Positions 17,008-24,192 of a DNA stretch of 36,380 nt are shown piece by piece. Position numbers and translations under genes: made by a program. A model generated the notes under the pieces. It did no database searches and was not told where the DNA came from. It worked only from the letters and a program-made list of their open reading frames with translations. Each line of letters starts with the position of its first letter. The first letter of the stretch is position 1. This DNA comes from JAYODW01 sp038116745 (lineage in GTDB: Bacteria; Pseudomonadota; Gammaproteobacteria; Ga0077536), in NCBI GenBank assembly GCA_038116745.1, contig JAYODW010000044.1, positions 1-36,380 of the forward strand. Reading direction: 5' to 3'.

Positions 17008-17242
17008 CGCACGCGGCCTCGGTTTTGCCCGCAGCGTCGCCACCGGCGCGTTGCCCATAAGGCATGGTGAGGTCGCGATAAACCGCTTCGTGCTGATTAC
17101 AGGCCGGGCGGATTGCCTTCTCAGAAGTCTCTAGCGCAGATGCGTTCGCTTCCCGGTCGGCCGTCGGCGGGGACTTCTCGGGCAGCGCGCCGCTTGCGGA
17201 CAAAATGCCGAGGACGATCAGGATGGCGATGATGGCTTCCAT
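17000..17242 (-). CDS. Small ICE membrane protein of unknown function
   Basis: The 80-residue product has one N-terminal hydrophobic segment (EAIIAILIVLGILSASGAL) followed by a polar tail with two Cys (in RPACNQHE and EAACDE). I do not recognise the family. It lies 2 nt downstream of the PilL-like gene and overlaps the start of the PFL_4693 gene, so it is clearly part of the transfer operon. The Cys pair and the neighbouring CxxC protein might be functionally linked, but that is only a guess. Confidence 0.65.
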   Translation of the reverse strand: MEAIIAILIVLGILSASGALPEKSPPTADREANASALETSEKAIRPACNQHEAVYRDLTMPYGQRAGGDAAGKTEAACDE

Positions 17243-17244
17243 GC

Positions 17245-17691
17245 TCAGCGCTTACCTGTAGCTTGCTCACATCGCTCTAACGAGATCAGCCGATGCACGG
17301 GATCTTCGACCAGCGTGAACGCTGGGCCGGCCAGGATCCTCAATGCCGTCCGCAGCGGCAGCGGACCGAGCGCGCGGTGGGCTTCCGGCAGCGGCAGATC
17401 CAGGAGCTCGGCCCGCTCCGAGTCGGCGGCAAGAGGTGGCGACAGGCGATATCCGGACGGCGCCAGGAGCGTCTCGACCGCTTCTCCGATCCGAATCACA
17501 GAAGCCGGCAGTACCGAGACCACCGGGGCTGCCAGGGGATCCCGTTGCACCAGGCTCGGCGCCGGCGGCACCGTCGAGTAGCGCGCGACGGTGACCTCGA
17601 CCGCATTCGCCTCGAGGGACGCAAGCAGTGCGCCCAGCATGCAGGCGGCGACGGGGGCAAAGTGACGTTGGTGCGCTGGCGTTAGCTTCAT
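17245..17691 (-). CDS. PilL-like ICE type IV pilus/transfer region protein (TIGR03748-type)
   Basis: The 148-residue protein has a signal peptide (MKLTPAHQRHFAPVAACMLG then ALLASLEANA) and a C-terminal secretin-like mini-domain: IRIGEAVETLLAPSGYRL followed by LPEAHRALGPLPLRTALRILAGPAFTLVEDPVHRLISL. This segment matches what I recall as the conj_PilL family of PFGI-1-like ICEs, which sits at the head of this transfer module. In full-length versions it is part of a thin-pilus system; here no other pil gene is in the window. It probably binds peptidoglycan or the outer-membrane ring. The gene is 91 nt downstream of the recombinase gene. Confidence 0.8.
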   Translation of the reverse strand: MKLTPAHQRHFAPVAACMLGALLASLEANAVEVTVARYSTVPPAPSLVQRDPLAAPVVSVLPASVIRIGEAVETLLAPSGYRLSPPLAADSERAELLDLPLPEAHRALGPLPLRTALRILAGPAFTLVEDPVHRLISLERCEQATGKR

Positions 17692-17782
17692 GATTACCCG
17701 GACGGATTCAGAGCCTGCGCCCGAGTCTGCTGAGCGCGCTGTCCTAGCGAAACGGGAAACTCTCGCAGGTTATGCGTTCCTT

Positions 17783-18649
17783 TCAGCGGCTCAGGTACAC
17801 ACTCGTGATCTGCTCGCGTTCGTGCCCGAGCTCACGGCTGACGACGAGCCGCGCCTCGCGGTCGATGGCGCGCTGCTCTCTCGTGAGGGACCTCGAGGTC
17901 GGTCCGCCGGCGGCAGGCGCCTTCCAGCCGGTGAGCTCTTCGTAGCGTCCTTGGGCATAGGCGTGCCGGAGGCCGTGCAGCTTCGAGAGCCCGGCATTCG
18001 CTGTGTGTCGCTCGTACACACGCAACTGCTGCCGGTAGTTGCGCTCGGCCGGGATCAGCGAACCGCGTCCCGCGAGCCGATGCGCGCGATCCAGAACGAC
18101 CCGCTGGGCCGCGGTACGGACGGGGATCTCGCGTGCCTTGCCGCCCTTTGTCCAGCTGTCCTTCAGCTCCAAGTGATCGCCCCGGTCGGCGTAGCTCGGC
18201 TGGAACTTGATGGCTTCCTCGCGCCGGAGCCCGAAGGCCTGCTGCAGCTCGAGGCTCATCCGGACGTGGTCGTCCTTGACGCGATCGAGCGCCGCGCCGT
18301 CGACCTGGCGCGCCTTCGAATCCGTGCTGACGAACGTCCGCTCGGGGATCCCATAGTGGTCGTTCTGCCGGGCGACGACGTTCTGTCGGTTCACCTTCTG
18401 CGCCCACCAGCGCAATACCGTCATCCGGTTCTTGATGGTCCCGACGGAGAGCGACTCGGCCTGCCATCGGTTCACCAGCGATTCCACATGCTTCGGCTTC
18501 AGCGACTGCGCGCCCATGCCCCGAAAGCCCAGTGCATGGAGCTGGTCCGCGATCAGCGAAAGCAGGCGCTCGCGGTTGCGCTGGGTCGCATAGCCACCGT
18601 CGCGGTTATGGCGACAGAGCTGTTTGAGTTGGTAGTTCAGGTCTCTCAC
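17783..18649 (-). CDS. Tyrosine recombinase / integrase domain protein (internal to the ICE)
   Basis: The preferred start is GTG at 18649, which gives 288 residues beginning RDLNYQLKQLC, as I recall for this family. It overlaps the stop of a 43-codon leader ORF (GTGA). A GTG at 18739 is an alternative but adds 30 residues that look non-coding. An N-terminal SAM-like DNA-binding region (about 1-90) precedes the catalytic domain. All tyrosine-recombinase residues are visible: Arg142 in LRREE, HGLRH with His225 and Arg228, LGH with His276, and nucleophile Tyr285 in SVYL. It lies inside the transfer backbone, about 18 kb from the terminal DUF3596 integrase, so it is unlikely to be the ICE integrase. 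It could resolve dimers or move a sub-module. Confidence 0.85.
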   Translation of the reverse strand: MRDLNYQLKQLCRHNRDGGYATQRNRERLLSLIADQLHALGFRGMGAQSLKPKHVESLVNRWQAESLSVGTIKNRMTVLRWWAQKVNRQNVVARQNDHYGIPERTFVSTDSKARQVDGAALDRVKDDHVRMSLELQQAFGLRREEAIKFQPSYADRGDHLELKDSWTKGGKAREIPVRTAAQRVVLDRAHRLAGRGSLIPAERNYRQQLRVYERHTANAGLSKLHGLRHAYAQGRYEELTGWKAPAAGGPTSRSLTREQRAIDREARLVVSRELGHEREQITSVYLSR

Positions 18650-18777
18650 GGTGTCACAATGCTCTGGTAAGTGTTTCTGACCACCCGGCGGGCCGTAGCC
18701 GACCAGGTCCGGAATCCGGCACGGGTCACGGGACACCACTCCCGTTCAACCTGAAGATGCCTGGTTGCAGGCGACAC
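18646..18777 (-). CDS. 43-codon leader ORF coupled to the recombinase gene (putative)
   Basis: A GTG at 18777 is preceded by GGGGAG with 5-nt spacing and opens a 43-codon frame beginning SPATRHLQVEREW. It ends in a TGA overlapping the GTG start of the recombinase gene. The peptide itself is Arg-rich and matches nothing I know. Its likely value is regulatory: both its ribosome binding site and its start codon lie in a hairpin, so opening that hairpin would control the recombinase by coupling. It may not encode a functional peptide. Confidence 0.45.
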   Translation of the reverse strand: MSPATRHLQVEREWCPVTRAGFRTWSATARRVVRNTYQSIVTP

Positions 18778-18860
18778 CGGTTCTCCCCTGTAGGGGATCG
18801 GTCCGGTGCGAACCAACGGGCCCGTTGCGGGCCGAGCTTCGAATGTGCATCACCTCCTTT
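18775..18860 (-). promoter_or_regulatory. Structured leader of the recombinase gene with masked ribosome binding site
   Basis: Read on the minus strand, a perfect GGCCCG-CAA-CGGGCC hairpin (18819-18833) is followed by a compound hairpin. Its outer arms are CACCGG (18803-18808) and CCGGTG (18775-18780), and its inner arms are TCCCC/GGGGA (18784-18797). The inner stem contains the GGGGAG ribosome binding site and the outer stem contains the GTG start of the leader ORF. Just upstream, 18849-18860 reads AAAGGAGGTGAT, a perfect 12-nt complement of the 16S rRNA anti-Shine-Dalgarno tail. It lies only 2 nt from an ATG, so it may be a ribosome standby site. Confidence 0.55.
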
Positions 18861-19135
18861 TCGATGTGCTTGAGTTGAAGAAATGGATAGGCCGATAAGC
18901 GGTACCTCCGTTGAGTTGGGCGAATAGGACTTCGCGGGGTTGAAGAAGCGCTCGCCGGCGCCGTGCTGGCGATCGGGCGAGTGGATGTGAAACGACGGGC
19001 GGAAGCCCGTCCGCTGAATCGACCTTGCGGTCGATGATCTGGACGATGGACCGGCGACCTCTCGGTCGGCGCGCTGGATCCGGTCCTTGGCGCGCAGGCC
19101 CGATTCGACGAGACGTCGAGGGTGGGCGACCCTCT

Positions 19136-19164
19136 GCCACTGAGCCGCAGTGGCCACGGATGAA
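19136..19164 (-). repeat. Conserved hairpin, copy 1 (pairs with 28781-28810)
   Basis: On the plus strand it reads GCCACTG, AGCCG, CAGTGGC and then CACGGATGAA. The 7-bp arms are perfect. A second copy at 28781-28810 has GTCACTG/CAGTGAC arms, so one base pair has changed on both sides while pairing is kept, and the flank CACGGATGAA is identical. Compensatory change is the mark of a selected RNA or DNA structure. Confidence 0.6.
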
Positions 19165-19532
19165 TCGGTCTTGGGCGGCAGTTTAGGAACGCGTCATTCG
19201 CGCGTCACCATGAAAATCGGCGCCACTGCCGCGCCGATTACGGCAGAGACGCCCGCGTCACTACCCCGCTTTGCTCGCTAGTGACACGGGCGGCGTCGCG
19301 GCGTCGCAGCCCCGGCGCCACGCGTTCGCCTGTCACAGGGGCTGCATCAAGACGTCCCCGCGGACCTGCGGGGCGGTTTCACCTGCCCACAGCGGTCCAC
19401 AGGCACCGCGCACAGCGCGATCCCGCCCTTGGCGACGCGAGTTCGATGCTCGCTTTGCCGTGGCGGGCAGGGCCTGTGGACTCTGTGGACAGCTGATTCG
19501 GGAGTGGGGGCGGCTTCGAGCGGTCGGCGAGC

Positions 19533-19553
19533 GATTATTACAGTGTAATAATC
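19533..19553. promoter_or_regulatory. AT-rich 21-bp palindrome, copy 1 (putative operator)
   Basis: Two perfect 10-bp arms (GATTATTACA / TGTAATAATC) surround a single central G, in an otherwise very GC-rich stretch. An identical 21-bp copy lies at 31233-31253 and the flanks are unrelated, so only the palindrome is conserved. It lies upstream of the minus-strand recombinase/transfer block. It is probably the binding site of a dimeric ICE regulator; which one is unknown. Confidence 0.65.
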
Positions 19554-19643
19554 CGCGCCCGGCCCACGTTGGGGCGCGCCGTCGACGGACCTATCGACCC
19601 GGCACGGTGCCGCCCGCTCGCGGTTCTCGCATTCGTGCTCGCA

Positions 19644-19958
19644 TCATCCAATCGGGATCGCCGACAGCACTTGGCTCACGTAAACCCATCCCGCATCGGG
19701 CTGACCCGTACGACCTCTTTCTCGAATGATGCGGATCGCCTCCGCGGTTCGGTTCTCGTCCTCACAGCCGAGCTCGAGCTTGACTTCGGAGATCACTTTC
19801 TCGCCGACTTCAATGGAATATTCCTGTTCCGTGCTGTCCAGCGCTCTGAGCATGCCTTTGACATCGATGACCGTCAGATTTCGGTAACCCGCTTGATCGA
19901 GCGCACGCACGACGTCGGCGATACGATTGCGATGAACGTACGCCTTGATCTCTTTCAT
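19644..19958 (-). CDS. PII-like signalling protein of heavy-metal efflux clusters
   Basis: The start at 19958 has GGAGAA 8 nt upstream and overlaps the czcA stop (ATGA), giving 104 residues; an ATG at 19988 lies inside czcA. The sequence MKEIKAYVHRNRIADVVRALDQAGYRNLTV and the C-terminal DAGWVYVSQVLSAIPIG fit the PII/CutA-like ferredoxin-fold family. Such PII-like genes are often found next to CzcA/CusA-type pumps. The protein may sense metal or nucleotide and tune the pump, but this is inferred from context. It is the last gene of the metal operon. A 13-nt palindrome at 19600-19612 lies about 30 nt past the stop, without a T-run. Confidence 0.82.
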   Translation of the reverse strand: MKEIKAYVHRNRIADVVRALDQAGYRNLTVIDVKGMLRALDSTEQEYSIEVGEKVISEVKLELGCEDENRTAEAIRIIRERGRTGQPDAGWVYVSQVLSAIPIG

Positions 19959-22900
19959 GGCAGTTTCTCCTGATGGCTCTCGATCCATTCGTAGATAACT
20001 GGCAATAGCACGAGCGTGAGCAGCGTCGACGTGATCAGCCCCCCCACCACCACGGACGCCAGCGGACGTTGCGTCTCGGCGCCGACCCCGCTCGATAGCA
20101 GCATGGGGACCAGTCCGAGAATCGCAACGGACGCGGTCATCAGTACCGGTCTGAGTCTGAGCTCACAGCCTTGGCGAACGGCCTCGGCAACATTCAGTCC
20201 CTTGTGGCGCAGCTCGTTGATGAAGCTCACCAGAACAATCCCGTTGAGCATCGCCACCCCGAATACGGCGATGAAACCGATCGCAGACGGCACGGACAAG
20301 TACTGCCCTGAGATCCACAGCGAGACGACACCGCCGATGGTCGCGAATGGCACATTTGCGATAATCAGTGCGGCGTACTTCACCGAATTGAATGCTGTGT
20401 AGAGCAGCACAAAGATGAAGAAGATGGTCAAAGGAACGATGATCGAAAGGCGCGCCAAGGCGCGCTGCTGGTTCTCGAAGGCTCCACCCCACTCGATCCA
20501 GTATCCCGGTGGCAAATCCACCTGCGCCTCGATCGCTCGATTCGCGTCTTGAACGAAGCCGTCGACGTCGCGGCCGCGCACGTCCATCTGAATAACGGCG
20601 TAACGTTGCAATTGCTCGCGACGAACGAACGAATACCCTTCTGCGGTACTGACGTCGGCGACACGCGACAGAGGAAGGATAGCCCCGCCCGGGGTGCTGA
20701 GCGGTATGTCGCGGATCGCCTGCACGGAACGTTTGGAGCTGTCGCCGATCCGTGCGGTAATTTCGAAACGCCGAACGCCGTCGATCAGCGTCGATACCGG
20801 CTCGTTGCCGATACCCGTGCGCACGACGGTAAGTACGTCGTCAGCATTCAGACCGTAGCGTGCGAGGGCCTCGCGGTCTACCTGGATCCGGATCTGCGGT
20901 TTGCCGAGGTTCGCCTCCAGTGACAGATCGGCCACGCCGCGCACACCGCCGAGAACTTCCTTGATTTCCGCACTCAAGCGGTCCAGTTCGCCGAGATCTT
21001 CACCATAGACCTTCGCGGCGAGCGTGGCACGAACACCGGAGATCAGTTCCTCGACGCGCATCTGAATCGGCTGGGTGAATGCGACGACGGCGGTCGGAAC
21101 CGTCTCCTCGAGCGTCTCGCGCATGGCGTCCGCCAGCTCCTCAACCGAGCGCGTCCGTTCCTCCATCGGCTTCAGGCCCGTATAGATTTCCATGTAATTC
21201 ACATCCGCGGTCTCGCCCTTTTCTGCGCGCCCGATCATCGCAATGGTGGTTTCCACCTCGGGATACTCGGCCAGTGCAGTTTCGATCTTCTTCGAGATCT
21301 CGATGGATTCCTCCAGCGATGTCGACGGAATCGTCGTCACACGCCACATGATCGATCCTTCCCGGAGTTGCGGCATGAATTCTTTGCCGAGAAGCGGGAA
21401 GAGGGCGAGGCTCGCAACCAATGCCACCCCAGCACACGCGACTACCATACGCTTGTGAGCCAACGACCAGGCGAGCAACGGTAGATAGCCCCGCTTGACC
21501 CAGCGCATGAGTAGGGTATCGCGCTCGGCCTTGGGTTTGAGGATCAGCGCGGCGAGTACTGGAATAAGCGTCAAGGAAAGCAGGAGCGATCCCGCCATGG
21601 CGAAACTGATGTTGAACGCCATCGGCTTGAAGAGCTTCGCTTCCAACCCCTCAAGCGAGAACAACGGCAAAAACACCACGATGATGATCAGAATCGCGAA
21701 CGCAATTGGATTGGCTACCTCGCGCGCCGCGGCGAGGACCGCAGCGGTTCGGTCAACCGGCTCGCTGTGCTCGCGCCTTTCCGCCATGATTCGAAAGGCA
21801 TTCTCCGTCATCACGACGGCGCCATCGACCATCATACCGATGCCGATTGCCAGCCCGGCAAGCGACATCAGGTTGGCGGACAGACCCGCCTGCTGCATGA
21901 AGATGAACGCGATCAGCATCGACAATGGGAGTGCCGCGATCACGACCAGCCCTGAGCGTAGTTCTCCGAGGAAAAGAAACAGCACGATGGCAACCAGGAT
22001 CGCACCTTCGAGCAAGGCTCGTTCGGCAGTCGTAATAGCTTTCTCTACCAGATCGGTGCGTTCGTAAACGGGTTTGAGTGTCACGCCTTCTGGCAGAGCA
22101 GTTTCGACGATGGTCACCTTGTTCTTCACCGCCTCGACTACGTCGGCGGCATTCGTTCCGATCCGTGACAGCGCCATGCCGAGCACGACTTCCTTGCCGT
22201 CTCGGGTCACCGCACCAAATCGCAACGACGGCGCCTGGCGGATGTCGGCGACGTCGCGCAAATACACGGGTGTGCCATCACTCACCTTGACGACCATGTT
22301 GCCAATGTCGGTTTCGTCGGCAACCAGACCCAGGCCCCGCACGAGATACTGCTCGGGACCCAGGTTGACGTACTGCCCGCCTACCTGACGGTTATTGGTT
22401 TCGATGACGTCGATCACGTCGCGATAGCCAAGCCCGTATTTGATGAGCCGCAGCGGATCGACGATCACCTGGAATTGCCGTTCCTGACCACCCCAGGACA
22501 GCACGTCGTCGACGCCCGGCGCCGTACGCAGAATCAAGCGCACAGACCAGTCCTGCACCGTCCGCAGGTCCATATCGGTGACCTGCCCCGCCAAAACATC
22601 GTCAGCACGCTCGACCGTGTACCAGAACACCTGCCCGAGTCCCGAAGAGTTCGGTCCCATTTCCGGCGTGCCGTAGCCCTCCGGGATCCGGTCGGCCACT
22701 TCCTGGAGTCGTTCCATCACCAGTCGACGGGCGAAATAAATGTCCACGGCGTCTTCGAAATAGACTGAGACGTACGACAGACCGAACAACGAGACCGAGC
22801 GGATCTGCGCGACTCCCGGTAAGCCCGCCATCCCGGACTCCACGGGAAACGTGAGAAGTTGCTCGACGTCCTCGGCCGCGAGCCCAGGCGATTCCGTGTA

Positions 22901-23047
22901 GATGTTTACCTGCACCGGCGTCACGTCCGGAAACGCGTCGATCGGTACGGTGTTCACGGCCCGAATACCCAGGAATCCGATGACCAGAAAGGCAACGATG
23001 ACCAGGAACTTGTAGCGCAGAGAAACGTCAACGAGATGATTCAGCAT
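19955..23047 (-). CDS. czcA: CzcA-type heavy-metal efflux RND pump
   Basis: This 1030-residue inner-membrane pump has the RND layout: an N-terminal membrane helix, a large periplasmic loop (about 35-335), six helices, a second loop, and a second helix bundle. It drives metal cations out through CzcB and CzcC using the proton gradient. In transmembrane helix 4 the motif reads IGIGMMVDGAVVMTEN, with Asp408 and Glu415 at the same numbers as in Cupriavidus CzcA. The first acidic residue of the classical DFG...DG motif (Asp402) is Gly402 here, closer to the CusA-like form. Substrate specificity (Zn/Co/Cd or another divalent ion) therefore cannot be fixed from sequence. The gene is 12 nt downstream of czcB. 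Confidence 0.92.
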   Translation of the reverse strand: MLNHLVDVSLRYKFLVIVAFLVIGFLGIRAVNTVPIDAFPDVTPVQVNIYTESPGLAAEDVEQLLTFPVESGMAGLPGVAQIRSVSLFGLSYVSVYFEDAVDIYFARRLVMERLQEVADRIPEGYGTPEMGPNSSGLGQVFWYTVERADDVLAGQVTDMDLRTVQDWSVRLILRTAPGVDDVLSWGGQERQFQVIVDPLRLIKYGLGYRDVIDVIETNNRQVGGQYVNLGPEQYLVRGLGLVADETDIGNMVVKVSDGTPVYLRDVADIRQAPSLRFGAVTRDGKEVVLGMALSRIGTNAADVVEAVKNKVTIVETALPEGVTLKPVYERTDLVEKAITTAERALLEGAILVAIVLFLFLGELRSGLVVIAALPLSMLIAFIFMQQAGLSANLMSLAGLAIGIGMMVDGAVVMTENAFRIMAERREHSEPVDRTAAVLAAAREVANPIAFAILIIIVVFLPLFSLEGLEAKLFKPMAFNISFAMAGSLLLSLTLIPVLAALILKPKAERDTLLMRWVKRGYLPLLAWSLAHKRMVVACAGVALVASLALFPLLGKEFMPQLREGSIMWRVTTIPSTSLEESIEISKKIETALAEYPEVETTIAMIGRAEKGETADVNYMEIYTGLKPMEERTRSVEELADAMRETLEETVPTAVVAFTQPIQMRVEELISGVRATLAAKVYGEDLGELDRLSAEIKEVLGGVRGVADLSLEANLGKPQIRIQVDREALARYGLNADDVLTVVRTGIGNEPVSTLIDGVRRFEITARIGDSSKRSVQAIRDIPLSTPGGAILPLSRVADVSTAEGYSFVRREQLQRYAVIQMDVRGRDVDGFVQDANRAIEAQVDLPPGYWIEWGGAFENQQRALARLSIIVPLTIFFIFVLLYTAFNSVKYAALIIANVPFATIGGVVSLWISGQYLSVPSAIGFIAVFGVAMLNGIVLVSFINELRHKGLNVAEAVRQGCELRLRPVLMTASVAILGLVPMLLSSGVGAETQRPLASVVVGGLITSTLLTLVLLPVIYEWIESHQEKLP

Positions 23048-23059
23048 GTCATGGCGCTC

Positions 23060-24178
23060 CTAGTGCGCGTGGCCTTCGCCCATCTGCGACTTGAGCGCGA
23101 GTGACTTCAGCAGGAACGCGCCCTGCACAACGACCTCATCGCCCTCCGTCAGACCCACCGCGATCTCGGTCCAACCGCCGCGCGTGGCGCCCGGTTCGAC
23201 GGGTTGCGGATGCAGCGCGTCGCCCTCGACCTTGAACACCGTGGGGACACCTTGCATGAGGACCACCGCGTTTTCCGGCACCGCGACGCGCGCCTGGGCC
23301 CCGAGCATCTCGAGTGAGACGTCTACGTAGTCGCCAGGGTGTAGCACGTGGTCGGGATTGGGGACTTCGACGCGGACGCCGCGCGTCCGTGTCGTCTCGT
23401 CGAGCCGGTGTTGAAACTGCGCGACTTTCCCTTCGAGCCAGCGCGTACCATCGCGGGTTACTCGCGCCGGCGCGTCAATCGATACATCACCTGCCTGATC
23501 GGGTCGAAGTTGTGCCTCGACCCACAGGAGAGACTCGTCGCTGATCTCGAACAGGACCTGCCCGGGCTCGATCACTTCGCCGACCACAAACGGATCACGT
23601 ATGACAGTGCCTGCACGTGGGCTCAGCAACGCGAACTCACCGGTCGCCCGGGAGGCGTCGCCATCGGCCAGCAGCCTGGAGACCTGAGCCTCGGTGAGCC
23701 CAAATGCGCGAACCGTAGCGTAGGCGCGTTGGCGTGCGACCTCGGCCGCGATAAATCGGGCTTCCGACACCACGCCGCGGCCGAGCCCACGTACGCGGCT
23801 CCAGTCCCGATCCGCCTCGATCAGTGCGCCTTGCGCAGTGGCCATTTCTACGCTCGACAATGTCACGAGCACGTGACCGGCTTCGACCCGATCACCGAGC
23901 CTCGCTTGCCGGCCAATGACCTGCGCCGGGATGCGCGGTGTTACCTGTGCCGTGCGATAGGCATTTAGGCGAACCTCGCCGGGGGCTGTGATCGTGTCGG
24001 CGATCACACGGCTGGCGACACGCTCAGTGCGGATCCCCTGCTCAGCGCGTTCGTGCGCGCTCATGACGAGAGCGCCTTCCTCTGCGTGTTGTTCCTCGTC
24101 ATGCTGCTCCGTCTGCGCCGTCACAGTGGTCGTCACGAACAGAACGATCCCCAGGATGAATATGCTCAAATACTTCAT
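23060..24178 (-). CDS. czcB: CzcB-like periplasmic adaptor (membrane fusion protein)
   Basis: I choose the ATG at 24178, which has AAAGGA 7 nt upstream and leads straight into the signal sequence MKYLSIFILGIVLFVTTTV. An ATG at 24196 overlaps the czcC stop and is possible. The 372-residue protein has a His/Glu-rich segment after the signal (TEQHDEEQHAEEG) and a barrel-sandwich/lipoyl region (QVIGRQARLGDRVEAGHVLVTL). A short helical hairpin and beta-barrel domains follow, and the protein ends in GHAH. The His-rich ends suggest metal binding. It connects the CzcA pump to the CzcC outer-membrane channel. Confidence 0.9.
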   Translation of the reverse strand: MKYLSIFILGIVLFVTTTVTAQTEQHDEEQHAEEGALVMSAHERAEQGIRTERVASRVIADTITAPGEVRLNAYRTAQVTPRIPAQVIGRQARLGDRVEAGHVLVTLSSVEMATAQGALIEADRDWSRVRGLGRGVVSEARFIAAEVARQRAYATVRAFGLTEAQVSRLLADGDASRATGEFALLSPRAGTVIRDPFVVGEVIEPGQVLFEISDESLLWVEAQLRPDQAGDVSIDAPARVTRDGTRWLEGKVAQFQHRLDETTRTRGVRVEVPNPDHVLHPGDYVDVSLEMLGAQARVAVPENAVVLMQGVPTVFKVEGDALHPQPVEPGATRGGWTEIAVGLTEGDEVVVQGAFLLKSLALKSQMGEGHAH

Positions 24179-24192
24179 GACCCGTTCCTTTT

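Larger units (their letters stand above)
18861..19643. other. Non-coding region between recombinase leader and metal operon; several inverted repeats
   Basis: I find no convincing gene in this stretch; its open frames are Arg/Ser-rich and lack ribosome binding sites. It holds a conserved hairpin (19136-19164), a GTCACTA/TAGTGAC hairpin (19257-19285), a long-range inverted repeat GTCCACAGGC (19395-19404) / GCCTGTGGAC (19472-19481), and an AT-rich palindrome (19533-19553). A 13-nt palindrome CGGCAC-G-GTGCCG lies at 19600-19612. The density of structure suggests a promoter and regulatory leader for the minus-strand recombinase/transfer operon, and possibly a replication or transfer origin. Confidence 0.5.

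Noticed and set aside
17690..18670. A 326-codon plus-strand frame
   Set aside because: It is antisense to the recombinase gene, whose catalytic residues are all present. High GC content keeps the opposite frame open.
18726..19157. A 143-codon minus-strand frame upstream of the recombinase
   Set aside because: It is Arg/Ser-rich, has no ribosome binding site or recognisable motif, and runs through the repeated hairpin and structured leader. It is better explained as non-coding.
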